From positions 11,860,001 to 11,924,000 of the forward strand of contig NC_053199.1 of NCBI RefSeq assembly GCF_905163445.1: a stretch of DNA of 64,000 nucleotides, read 5' to 3'. The notes under the pieces are model-generated. The model did not search any database and was not told the DNA's origin. It was given only the letters and a program-made list of their open reading frames with translations. Every line of letters starts with the position of its first letter. Position 1 is the stretch's first letter. Below, one piece after another: positions 1 through 10,389 of the stretch. Position numbers and translations under genes: made by a program. This DNA comes from Pararge aegeria (lineage: Eukaryota; Arthropoda; Insecta; Lepidoptera; Nymphalidae).

Positions 1-379
1 ACATACAAGCCTGTGAAGCACGGTAGACCCGGTATTGGTGCCACCCACAGCTCCAGGTTTATTCCACTCAAGTAGAGGGATTCCAAATCACTTAGGTTAA
101 GTGTAAAAACTCCACAGTGGTACAATAAAGTATTTTGTGGATTTACTGACTTTTATTAATTTTCATGATAATATTATTGTTACGAGCTCCTTCATTTATT
201 GTACAATTATTACGCGCTGCTACCCGCGACTTTGGCCGCGTTAATTCTGGTATTTTACAAATCCCCCGGGAACCATCAGTTTTCCTGGGGTATGTTTTTG
301 GGAGTACTTTAATCATGTAGTACATAACTTTTATTTAACATTAATAGTTTTCTCAGCCCACGCCAAAATTTGGCTACTT
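1..379. other. Mostly unassigned flank with a repeat scrap
   Basis: No convincing exon is visible. Bases about 215-305 hold a decayed dispersed repeat of the type seen elsewhere here (tacccgcgacttt, then cccccgggaaccatcag). The short open frame at 143-325 on the minus strand lies across that repeat and is not taken as a gene. Confidence 0.4.
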
Positions 380-933
380 TAGGTTACAATATTGCATAAG
401 CTATCTAAAGCATAAAAAAATCGTTAAATTCGGCCCAGTAGTTCTGGAGTATTGGAAAATGTCTCTGCTATCAATGCAATTCAATTGTTGAATGTGATTA
501 GCTTACGTCGCTGCATTTTACCGTTATAATCCCTAGTTCTACTATAAGGTTTTTCATAAACACATCAAACAAGTTGCAGGGAACAGCTGGACCCAAGCAG
601 CATAAGACTATGATATTTGGAACTCTCTACAAAAGATGTATGTCCAGCAGTGGTTGACATGATAATGATTTGTAACATACCTACAGCTATAAGAATATAA
701 GAGAAAATAAAAAGGGTTTGTTTTAGGAGATTATCAGGGAGCCGTATCATACGCTATACTTCGTTTTATTGCGTCACAGTTATTTAAGTTTTATGAATTT
801 GATGATTGATAAAGTACCTACTAAGGGTTGGACTTCTGTATATGGGTACAACAAGATATATTTTTTTCGGAGAGTGCTCAATTAGGATTCCATGAAATTG
901 CAAGGTTTTGCAAGGATCTTCACTGTAACATAG

Positions 934-1173
934 TTGGTATCATGGACTCTGACAAGGCACCTTTGCTTTCTCATTTCTATTGCTATTGATCATCTGGAAT
1001 GCCCTATCAGCCATAATTTCTATGATATTGATTTCTTCAAAGCATTAGTGAATAGGCATCTTCCTCGCAAGCGCGCTCCACCATCATCTTCATTACTTTC
1101 CACCAGGTGTTTGCAAACAACGCTGGTCTATAAAAAAAGGCTTATACCTAAAGGGAGTGTAGTAATGTTTTGA
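934..1173 (+). pseudogene. LINE ORF2 C-terminal remnant in duplicated unit 1
   Basis: The frame decodes to a stretch with FKALVNRHLPRKRAPPSSS, which resembles the extreme C-terminus of CR1/jockey-like reverse transcriptase ORFs in insects (a pattern of the form F-K-x-x-V-N-R-H-L-x-x-K-R). Nothing upstream shows a reverse transcriptase core, so this is a 3' relic. Its identical partner lies at 1821-2060. Inferred by motif recognition only. Confidence 0.5.
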
Positions 1174-1820
1174 ATTAAAAACATTTTAATTTGCTGTTTA
1201 GATTAAAACGGATTATTTCAATAAAATATTTCTTATAGAGAAGCGATTTTTCAAAAAAACATAATTAGGTTACAATATTGCATAAGCTATCTAAAGCATA
1301 AAAAAATCGTTAAATTCGGCCCAGTAGTTCTGGAGTATTACGAAAATGTCTCTGCTATCAATGCAATTCAATTGTTGAATGTGATTAGCTTACGTCGCTG
1401 CATTTTACCGTTATAATCCCTAGTTCTACTATAAGGTTTTTCATAAACACATCAAACAAGTTGCAGGGAACAGCTGGACCCAAGCAGCATAAGACTATGA
1501 TATTTGGAACTCTCTACAAAAGATGTATGTCCAGCAGTGGTTGACATGATAATGATTTGTAACATACCTACAGCTATAAGAATATAAGAGAAAATAAAAA
1601 GGGTTTGTTTTAGGAGATTATCAGGGAGCCGTATCATACGCTATACTTCGTTTTATTGCGTCACAGTTATTTAAGTTTTATGAATTTGATGATTGATAAA
1701 GTACCTACTAAGGGTTGGACTTCTGTATATGGGTACAACAAGATATATTTTTTTCGGAGAGTGCTCAATTAGGATTCCATGAAATTGCAAGGTTTTGCAA
1801 GGATCTTCACTGTAACATAG

Positions 1821-2060
1821 TTGGTATCATGGACTCTGACAAGGCACCTTTGCTTTCTCATTTCTATTGCTATTGATCATCTGGAATGCCCTATCAGCCA
1901 TAATTTCTATGATATTGATTTCTTCAAAGCATTAGTGAATAGGCATCTTCCTCGCAAGCGCGCTCCACCATCATCTTCATTACTTTCCACCAGGTGTTTG
2001 CAAACAACGCTGGTCTATAAAAAAAGGCTTATACCTAAAGGGAGTGTAGTAATGTTTTGA
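1821..2060 (+). pseudogene. LINE ORF2 C-terminal remnant in duplicated unit 2
   Basis: The same decoded 79-residue frame as at 934-1173, shifted by 887 bases. It carries no difference in the decoded protein, so it arose by the tandem duplication and not by a second retrotransposition. Confidence 0.5.
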
Positions 2061-2152
2061 ATTAAAAACATTTTAATTTGCTGTTTAGATTAAAACGGAT
2101 TATTTCAATAAAATATTTCTTATAGAGAAGCGATTTTTCAAAAAAACATAAT

Positions 2153-2889
2153 TTAGGCTATAGAATAGGGAATAAAAGATTGAACAATCTTACATACGTT
2201 AGGAACTATTAGAATTGTTACGCGGGCGAAGGAACGAACAAAATAACGGCCTGCCCCCGACTCTGACTAATGTTGTGGTTTTCCTATGTGAGTAGGGTAT
2301 CCCACAGCAGGTCATTGATAGCTGTGGCTGACGGTGATGATTCAACAATGAATATCTTAAACCAAGAAATAACCGTTAAAAATTGCGATTATTAATCGTT
2401 GCTATTAAAGAAATACAGGAGTTATTAAAACGTAATAACGAAACGATAGTATTCAATTTCTATGTTTATGTTTGGATTCTTCTTTTACTCGCATGTTTAT
2501 CAATAAATAAATAAATTACATTATTAATTAAATAGTACCAATTAAATTTATTGATGAATAAATAAGAAATTAAGAACGCAGAATGCGTATGCCCACAATA
2601 ATATCCGGTTAATAACAGCAGTGCATTCTCTGACTACTTACGAGAGTAATTTTGGTATGGTGACCATTTCTATAGTTTCTTTTAGTATATTTCCCATACT
2701 TTATTTGATGCAAATTTGAATTTTGATGAATAGTGAATATACAACGTAAACGGGTGAGTTCCGATTCAAGTCACACTGTCCCTTGGGTGTGACTGATAAA
2801 AAGAGCGATAGTCCTAAAAGAATACTGCGCTTCTATCTTGGACTGCAATGTCACTTATCAGGCAGTCTGGCTCGATGCTAACCTGTTAA
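2153..2889. other. No recognised feature
   Basis: AT-rich sequence with a (aaat)n run near 2505-2520. No open frame of note, no splice-bounded exon and no repeat that I could match elsewhere in the window. Confidence 0.4.
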
Positions 2890-3153
2890 AATGGTCAGAA
2901 AAATTCTAAATGACAAGGTTGCTTGGAGCATCCGGCTCCGCTTTCATCTCTCACAAGATAGAAAAATGAATGTTAAAATGTAAATTGTTGATGTTGGAAA
3001 AGAGCAACTGCTGAGTTTCTTGCCGGCTTCTTCTCTGTAGAATCTGCCTTCGGAACCGGTGGTAGAGTCACTACAAACAGACAGACTTGACATTTCAAAA
3101 GTGCTTATATTAGGACTACTTGAAATAAATGAATTTTGAATTTGAAAAAGTTT
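2890..3153 (+). mobile_element. Family B non-LTR retrotransposon, 3' end only
   Basis: This is the 3' terminus of the same family as the copies at 56954-58089 and 59139-60087. It has the last codons of ORF2 (LNDKVAWSIRLRFHLSQDRK in one frame), a 3' UTR with gaatctgccttcggaaccgg and ggtggtagagtcactacaaa, and the tail aaataaatgaattttgaatt. It is strongly 5'-truncated, as is usual for target-primed reverse transcription. Confidence 0.8.
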
Positions 3154-3610
3154 TCAAACAAAACATAAATATTTAAGTTACTACAGGTACATACTTAACC
3201 CAATATTTGACCTAATCATTGTATTAAAATTATGTCCTGAATAGGGGTCTCTATGTTTTGGCAACAGTAGGCTCGGGTATCATTTTTGCGAGAGGAAACC
3301 GGCGCCAACCGCTTTAAACCTGCGTAGACCAACCTCTAAGACGTCATAACAGTTTTGTTTGCCATACAAACCTTTTTGGTACAGCACTACCCTACATGGA
3401 TTTACAAATTACAAGAGTAACATTAACATATCTGTGCTATAAAGCTGAAATCCACAATTGGGAAACTATTCAAATATTATGTTCAACACAGTAGGTAGGT
3501 ACAACGAAATAGTAGGTAGGTAATGACCGCGACTTTATAATTCTTGCCTGACCTTCACATTTTTATATGGATTTAGATGAAATAATGACGATAATAATAA
3601 AAAAAGGCAA
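3154..3610. other. No recognised feature
   Basis: AT-rich sequence without a recognisable exon. A short GC-richer patch near 3290-3345 was not matched to any family. Confidence 0.4.
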
Positions 3611-3822
3611 AAGTAAGTTTAATTAATTAAAATTATCACTTGCTTCGACGGTGAAGGAAAACATCGTAAGAACCTGCATGCCTGAGAGTAATGTTCTCAA
3701 AGGTATGTGGAGTCCACCAATCCGCACTGGCTGGGGCCAGGGTTGTGGACTACAGCCTTAAACCCTTTTCATTGTGGGGGGGGAGAACCGTGCTCTGTAG
3801 TGGGCCGGTAATGGGTCGGTAT
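3611..3822 (+). mobile_element. SINE-1 body, tRNA head missing
   Basis: Body of the commonest SINE in the window: cggtgaaggaaaacatcg, gcatgcctgagag, ggagtccaccaatccgcact, and the end gtagtgggccggtaatgggt. The tRNA-derived head seen in the copy at 27360 is absent. An oppositely oriented copy follows at once, making an inverted pair. Confidence 0.75.
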
Positions 3823-3827
3823 TATGC

Positions 3828-3978
3828 AGGTGTCCTCACGATGTTTTCCTTCACCGTTAAATCAACTGATATTTTAATTACTTAATACGCATAAAATTTA
3901 GAATAGTTCGAGGTGCGTGCGGGATTCGAACTTGGCCCCAGGAAGTAAAGCCGAAGTCCTAACCACTATTCGCATTTA
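3828..3978 (-). mobile_element. SINE-1 head, inverted relative to its neighbour
   Basis: Read on the minus strand it has the tRNA-like head with box B (ggattcgaacttggcc on the + strand) and then the proximal body up to the cacgatgttttccttcaccg segment. It abuts the plus-strand copy at 3611-3822, so RNA across both could fold back. Confidence 0.75.
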
Positions 3979-4246
3979 GGTTAGTTAAAATATATCTTTA
4001 TCTTTATTCAAATAGGCACATAGATGGCACTTTTGATGCGTTATTATATACCAAATGTGTACATAGCAGTGAGTAGTGATGGCGATAACTACAATCGTAA
4101 ACTTAAAACTAAAGCTACGAGGGTTCCAATCGCGCCCTGGTCTAAGAAGAAGCCCACAACAAACTTAGCCGGGTGTTCTTTTTGTTATCACCATCTCACA
4201 TTGTCATTAGAAAATATTTAAGAAGCAACCTGGTTAGAGCAATTGT

Positions 4247-7126
4247 TTACACCCAAGCTTTTTTATCGTTTACGTAATCCTTTATACTATAATAGGACTT
4301 TTCTATAAGCTTTCGCTTAATACAAACTTTGAACTTCTTTAGTGACATCCCCAAGATATCAACCGGTAATTTATTGTAAAATTGTATACAATTTCCTTTA
4401 AATGAATTGCTTATTTTGTGTAGTCTAGTGTACTGCACTGCAAGTTTATTTTTGCTTCTAACGTTCAAATTATTGCAGTCACATTTTCTTTTAAATTTTG
4501 ATATATTTTTGTGAACATACATTAAATTTTCAAATATGTATTGGCTATAGAGTGTCATTATTTTAACATCTTTAAATTTATCTTTCAATGACTCTCTCGG
4601 ACCCATTTTATAGATCGCACGAACAGCCTTCTTCTGCAGCACGAAAATAGTGCCAATATCAGCAGCATTACCCTATAGTAAAATTCTATATGACATAATG
4701 CTGTGAAAGTAACTAAAATAGACTAGCCTAGCAGTTTCTATGTCTGTCAGGTGGCGTATCTTCTTTACTGCATAGGCAGCAGAACTAAGCCTGTTCGATA
4801 AATTATTTACATGAGGGCCCCATTGAAGTTTAGCATCTAACGTTATTCCTAGAAATACTGTTGTATCCACCGGATTCAATTCCTCATTATTAAGTAGTAT
4901 AGTGGTTTTTACATGTTTAACATTTGGTAATGTGAATTTTATGCACTTAGTTTTATTTTCATTTAAAACCAAATTATTAGCTTCAAACCATTGTACTACT
5001 TTAGCGAGATAGTTGTTTACATCGTCTAAAGCTAATTCACGTCTCTTAATTTTGAACATAAGTGATGTATCATCAGCAAACAATACTATCCCGTGATTGT
5101 CCTTAACAAGGTAAGGCAGGTCATTAATGTAAATAAGGAACAGAAAAGGTCCCAATATAGAATCCTGTGGAACACCAATTTTCACAAATGACCCATTAGA
5201 CCGCTTTCCATTAACGTCTACCATTTGCACCCTATCACGCAAGTAGTAACTAATCAAGTCGAGAGCTACACCCTGAATTCCATAGTGGTGTAGTTTTCTG
5301 ACTAACGTTTCATGTACAACACAATCAAACGCCTTAGACAAATCACAGAACACACCAAGTGCATCATGTGACTCCTCCCAAGCTTCAAATATATTATGTA
5401 TTAGCTCAACACCAGCGTCGATAGTTGAGCGACCCCGTGTAAAACCAAATTGTTTAACGTGGAGTAAATCATACTTATGAAAATAGGCAAGTAACTGATT
5501 TAAAATAAGTTTTTCAAAAATTTTACTGAAAGTGGGCAGTATTGATATTGGTCTGAAGTTAGTGGGGTCAGAAGTACTACCCGATTTAAACAAAGGAACT
5601 ATTTTACTATGTTTCATTAAGTCAGGAAACACACCACAATCTATACAGTTATTAAATATTAATGCTAAATCGGGTGCAACGATATCAATTAGTGATTTGA
5701 GAACTTCAACGGAAATGCCCCACAAGTCACTTGTTTTTTTATTATTTAATAATTTAAAGGCTTTAATAACGTCAGAGCCACTAACATGGCTGAATTTAAA
5801 AGCGTTTTTACACTCGGGCACGTTATTCTTCAATAGAGAGAGAGCAATATCTGGTGAAGAGTTCAATGATTTAGTGGTGGAGATAGGAATGTTAGTAAAA
5901 AAGATTTCAAAAGCAGTAGCCACCTCGAAATCAGATGTTAAGTCTTTATTATCTACATTAAGTTTAAAGTTATTATGCCGCGGTGGTACTCTTCCCGTCT
6001 CCTCATTAATTATTTTCCAAGTAGTTTTGATTACGTTATTGCTATTTTTTATTTTATTCTGTATGTATCGGGACTTTTCCAAGAAGCAATCGCGTTTAAA
6101 ACTACTGGAACACAATTTAACACAATCTCTAAACTCAGCATCAGTATTGTATTGACGTTCTGCATAAAGTTCGTACATTTTTTGCCTACTCTTATGCAGT
6201 TCAATTGATGCCCACTCACTAAAAACTAAAGCATCAGTCACCACAACCGACTTACTAGTGAATATAGAATTAAATAGTCGTTGAAACGTGTTGAAAAAAC
6301 AGCTGTACATCTCATTCGGACTTGTCCCCGATTGTAAGAACGGGAGGTCTTTGACGAGGCTAGTTCTCATTTTCTCTATGCGGTTTGATGTCACTGGTAC
6401 AAAAGTAATTTTATGTTTGGAGACATTTTTCTTCACATTTTCAAATTGAATTAATTGACCACAATGATCAGAATCTAATTTATTAATTATGTGTTTACTT
6501 ATTGGAATTATATTCGTAAAAATGTTATCCAAACATGTGGCGCTAGTGGCAGTAATTCTTGTTGGTTCCATGAACATATTTGTAAGATTGTATGTTTTAA
6601 ATAAATTTAATAAATTAACACTTAAACAATTACGTTCTAAGATGTTTACATTAAAGTCTCCGCAAACTATTAACTTTTTATTTGACTTTGATATTTTAAA
6701 TAACACTTCATCCATTACCTTTTCAAAAAGTTCAAAGTTAGACAAGGGTGGTCTATATACAGTGACAATTATTAATTGCTCTAATTCGACCGAGGCTAGC
6801 TCTATTGTCCGTTCAACAGACAGGCTCACAATATCATTTCTGTTTTTAAATTTTAAATTTTTATTTAATAGTATTAAAGAGCCTCCATGAATTGCAGTAA
6901 CTCTGGTGAACGAACTACCAACCTGGTGGTTACCAAAATTAAACAAGTATTCATGAGTCTTCAACCAGTGTTCAGTTATACATAAAATATTAATGTTGAA
7001 ATCATTCAAAAATAATTCAATCTCTAAGTCCTTTCCTTTAATACATTGAATATTTTGGTGAACCAAGTTGATATGATTAGAATTAGATTTTTTGTATATT
7101 TTTTGGTTTACTTTTAAATTGTGCAA
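4247..7126 (-). pseudogene. Family A ORF2: endonuclease and reverse transcriptase, one amber stop
   Basis: The protein would cut target DNA and copy the element's RNA into it. From the N-terminus it shows an APE-type endonuclease (CITEHWL with the catalytic Glu, VTVYRPP, CGDFNVN, then SDHCGQL with the conserved Asp-His), a linker, and a reverse transcriptase: NFRPISILPTFSKIFEKL, QFGFTRGRST, DLSKAFDC, the catalytic VLFADDTSL, and NLVLNENKTKC. The frame is 960 codons including the stop and is broken once: codon 818 is TAG at 4673-4675 where copy 2 has TGG (Trp). The frame then continues to the natural stop. Two other changes fall in conserved spots: PQDSILG replaces PQGSILG, and SYRILL replaces SYGILL. 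The Met at 7126 was chosen as start because it precedes the endonuclease closely; a slightly earlier start is possible. Confidence 0.9.
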
Positions 7127-7346
7127 TGCCTTAATATAATTTATATTGTATATGCCAGAGATAGTCTCAGTTGTCTGTTTATCTAAGCAAGAGGAAACCT
7201 CTGTTGTCTCCTTAACTAGTTTAAAGTAGAATGACTTGGAATGATTTCCAAGGTGTTAATGTCAGAAGTATTACACTGCTCAATAAAAGCAGCTTGTTTA
7301 GCCAAGTTCTTGGCTGTAATTGTAAAAAAATATGATAGCGAAACAG

Positions 7347-7784
7347 CTATCTGTCGTTTAAAATAGTGTTGTAGGATCGGTACAAATTATAAGAAGGACT
7401 AGCACACTTGCTAAAGTCAATAATATGAAATTTTTTATTATATGTACATAAGTTGTACAAAGTCATGTTTAAATTATATCTAATAGTATTTTCTTGGTGT
7501 GGCAAACTATCACAATAAGGAAATGTGTACAATACTATACTATTTACATTTAAAGTATTTAGAGAATCAAAAAGTTTAATTAGATCGGGTTTGTTGACAT
7601 TTCCTCTATTTCCTATTAGGATAATTAAATTAGTTTTAACATCATACAAATTCCTATTTCTACAAATAGCAGCTACAATACTTTTAAAATCTGATTTGGG
7701 TAAACAGAAGTTCAAAACTGTGTGTCCGTTTAACTGTGAGTTAAGATATAAGCCCATGTTACATCCAATTTCATCGCTGTACAT
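7347..7784 (-). pseudogene. Family A ORF1 C-terminal fragment, esterase-like
   Basis: A 145-residue frame lies about 220 bases upstream of ORF2 on the same strand. It decodes to NLIILIGNRGNVN and later FHIIDFSKC. This arrangement resembles the C-terminal half of the SGNH/GDSL-esterase domain found in ORF1 of several CR1-group elements: a hydrophobic strand then G-N, and a late D. The N-terminal part with the nucleophile serine is missing, so the fragment cannot be active. The assignment rests on position and weak motif likeness; a profile search would decide it. Confidence 0.55.
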
Positions 7785-7854
7785 AAATGTTTTTGTTGAG
7801 TTGGTACTATGAGTAACAGATGGAATAAAGGAATTATTAATATTTATTTTTTGT

Positions 7855-8270
7855 TATTATAAATAAAGAATACTTTGTACCTAAACGCTTTTTAGGAGAT
7901 ATTTTTAAGGGTGATAAAATAGGGGGTGAATGTGCCAATCCCTTTTTTACCCCTTTAGGCGTAGATTTGGATAAAACATTTTATAAACTGAGTATGCTTT
8001 TAAAGTAACGTATTTTCCGAATTTCAGGATTATAGACCAAATAATAAAAAAAATCGCCCAAAGCTTTCATGACATATTTAACCACCGGTATACCCCTTCA
8101 AGATTATTTTTTGAGACAAAAGATATGTCTATCTCCAGGATATAATCGACCTCCTTGCCAAGTTTAATTAAGACCCGTTCAGCCGTTTAATCGTGAAAAG
8201 GTAACACAAAGAGACAGACAGACAGCCTGACAGAGTTACTTACGTATTTATAATATAAGTATGGACTTCC
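7855..8270 (+). repeat. Dispersed repeat, decayed
   Basis: It has the typical layout of a lepidopteran interspersed repeat: gggtgataaaatagggggtg near its start, ttaagacccgttcagccgtt, an acagacagacagcctgacag run, and the end acgtatttataatataagta. It shares this end type (tttataatattagta) with the larger family at 18561, 30822 and 34831 but is otherwise diverged. Confidence 0.6.
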
Positions 8271-8329
8271 TGTAAAAAAACTATACTTACACTATATTAG
8301 GACTAAATTGCGAAATTGAATACTATCTA

Positions 8330-8540
8330 CTTCAATTTCGACGGCGGAGGAAAACATTGTGAGTGGAAACTTGCGTTGCTGAGAGTTTTCCATAATGTTC
8401 TCAAGGACGTGTGAAGTCTACTAATTCGCCAGTGTTGTGGATTACTGCCTAAACCCGCCTCTTTCTGAGAATAGACTCGAGCCTTACAGTGGTACGGCGT
8501 TGATGGTCTTGTATAGGTTAAATTGCACATAATATGTCTT
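8330..8540 (+). mobile_element. SINE-1, old degenerate copy
   Basis: It matches the SINE-1 body with many changes: ggcggaggaaaacattgtga, gagagttttccataatgttc, and tgtggattactgcctaaacc. No tRNA head could be made out. The open frame on the minus strand across it has no coding meaning. Confidence 0.6.
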
Positions 8541-9940
8541 ACATTGCTACAGCTATTACAGTAGCCAGAAGGTAGGTTTATCGGAAGATACATATAAGTT
8601 TGTATCTAACAAACATTGTGGTCTGTGCAGCAAGTAATATGATTCCTTGGGTATTTTATACCAGTAGATGCTGGATCACTGCTATAACTAATTCAGAAGG
8701 CTTTTATTATATATTAATAATATCCAGATAGCGGCGGATGGCCTGACTTCATCACCGCGGCATGTGCAAATGATTTCGTAAAAATTTGATACGCATAAGT
8801 CATAATTAATTGGTTTGAGTGTGATGTGATAACTACACTCTCGTGAGTGCAGTTTCTGAAAAGCGGTCTTGTAATGAAAAAACCGACAGGATTCTTATTT
8901 TCTTTTTAAATCTGTAGATTTGTACCTACCTAAAATCGATAATTTGGATCCAAATTCGTTAAAAGATTTTTGTAAGAAGAAAGGTTTGTGTAAAAGATCG
9001 AAAGGAAAATACCAAGAAAAAATAGGAAAGATACCAAGCATGCCATAGGTATCACCGCCGCACCCCGCCGTGCCGATCGTTGCTTGCTGCCGATATTTTC
9101 TTAATTTTTTTTCTAGTCGCTAGAACTTTACGAAGCGAACGTACTGTGGAAGAGACGAGAAAGCGAGGCCAGTTGAAGTATGAGAAAGCGAGGCGAGGTG
9201 AGATGACAAGAAGCGAGGTCCAAAACCACATTCTCGCATGCGCTTTATATCCGAGCTCGTCTTGGCTCCGGGACAGCGTACATCGGTCATAACAATAAAG
9301 AGAGTGATGTGAATCATCCTACTCATTTGAATGGCAGCATGAAACACCTAAAATATTCAATTGATAGTTTGGTATACTTAAGAAATGAATCTCCCATGAT
9401 TCATTAGGTTGCTGCTAGGCAGCGCTGCTTACGTAGTTTGTGAGTTCTTATTTATATTTATAACTTTACCTATTTATTTCTATAGAAATAATATGAATTT
9501 ACTTCATTAGGTAGGTAGTTAAATACATATTAAATCATCTAAATCATAAATTTGCTCTTTCAGTAACAAATATTTTTCTGGTTCCAAGAAACTTTTCCAA
9601 TTTCTTTCCTTAAAAACTTTAATCTGAGTTCGGACTTTGAAAAATATTAAAAAAATAGGGAATCATACACCGAGAGGATTCAGAAAATTGAATGGAAACG
9701 TATATCCAATCGTTATTTTGTTCAAAATCATTCGTCCCATTCCATAATACCGTACCACGTGCTTTACCTGTTGCTGAGTTCTAGAAAAACTGTGTTGTTG
9801 AGTTACATTAGAGGAATATAAAATGTTTAAACTATTGCAACTACTGCGGAAAATATATTACTACTTTCTGTTTCAGTTTTTTTCGCTTTGTAAATTTGGG
9901 AAATAATTTTATAAATTTAAAATGCATATAAATTTTTTTT
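8541..9940. other. No recognised gene; one GC-richer patch
   Basis: Mostly AT-rich. Bases about 9040-9290 are GC-richer and hold an imperfect repeat of gagaaagcgaggc (about 9157-9220). Open frames occur on both strands there (9080-9292 plus, 9120-9347 minus), but neither shows splice sites or a family motif, so no gene is called. Confidence 0.35.
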
Positions 9941-10022
9941 CGGAACCGACATGATTTGAACCTGCGACTCTGGCAATCGCGGCCTGAGCGCTTTATCCAA
10001 TTAAGCTACGGCTTTCCTACCG
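9941..10022 (-). mobile_element. tRNA-derived sequence, SINE head or decayed tRNA
   Basis: On the minus strand it has a box A (tagcttaattgg) and a box B (ggttcaaatca) at tRNA spacing and ends near gtcggttccg. The anticodon and T stems contain mismatches and the acceptor pairing is poor, so a working tRNA is unlikely. No SINE body follows. It is most simply a head fragment of a tRNA-derived SINE. Confidence 0.55.
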
Positions 10023-10389
10023 TCAATACCGAAATTAGTAGGTATATGTCTTTCACATCAGTCGTATAGCGACGTCATTTAGTAGGAAATGTTTCAGTTT
10101 TGATCTACTTTTTCAAAGGTCCATATTACAATGAGACACGTTTGGGTTAAAATTTTATTATCTTGATTCTGTTACCCGTTGTGACAAACCACAGCGGCGA
10201 GCTTGATAACTACCATTAGCTGCCAGGACGCGTGAAAACGGCGATTTGGCCCGCCCAGCCTATAAGATCATGAAGAATGTGGGTATATAATTGGTGCTGG
10301 ATCGCGTCGTTTGCACTAGATGCCCCTTAAGTAGTAGGTATGTTTGCCTTATATTTGTTTTTATGAAAGTTTAGTACGTATAGAATACA
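10023..10389. other. No recognised feature
   Basis: Single-copy-looking sequence leading into the minisatellite. The last 70 bases already hold decayed units (gtttagtacgtatagaatac). Confidence 0.4.

Larger units (their letters stand above)
380..2152. repeat. Direct tandem duplication, two units of 886/887 bp
   Basis: Bases about 380-1265 are repeated almost exactly at 1267-2152. The offset is 886 bases at the left end and 887 after a small change (attggaaaatg in unit 1, attacgaaaatg in unit 2). The junctions share a tttagg/attagg motif, which suggests duplication through microhomology. Each unit carries two old LINE scraps: a piece containing tttggaactctctacaaaag and gtccagcagtggttgac (about 607-660), which matches the 3' region of RTE-type elements, and a decoded tail FKALVNRHLPRKR (about 1037-1075). 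The near identity indicates a recent event or an assembly duplicate. Confidence 0.9.
3982..7850 (-). mobile_element. Family A non-LTR retrotransposon, copy 1, nearly complete
   Basis: The element runs right to left: end of an ORF1 (7784-7347), ORF2 (7126-4247), a 3' UTR, and a short-repeat tail (aataaagataaagat on the minus strand). The 3' UTR matches copy 2 at 39268-39538, for example the sequence ggctaagtttgttgtgggct. The 5' limit is soft; recognisable sequence ends near 7812-7850, so ORF1 is truncated. The ORF order, an esterase-like ORF1, a 5' endonuclease in ORF2 and a non-poly(A) tail fit the CR1/L2/Daphne group; exact clade not assigned. Confidence 0.9.

Noticed and set aside
5532..6155. 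207-codon plus-strand frame inside family A copy 1
   Set aside because: Antisense shadow of ORF2; a matching shadow lies over copy 2 at 37389-38009 on the minus strand.
4673..7126. Reading family A ORF2 as a complete 817-residue protein
   Set aside because: Copy 2 continues through this point with Trp, and the frame downstream of the stop stays open to the natural end, so the TAG is a mutation.
9080..9347. Two overlapping opposite-strand frames in a GC-richer patch
   Set aside because: No motif and no exon borders; the patch contains an internal gagaaagcgaggc repeat that explains the lack of stops.
9941..10022. A working tRNA gene
   Set aside because: Box A and B are present but stems are mismatched and the acceptor does not pair well.
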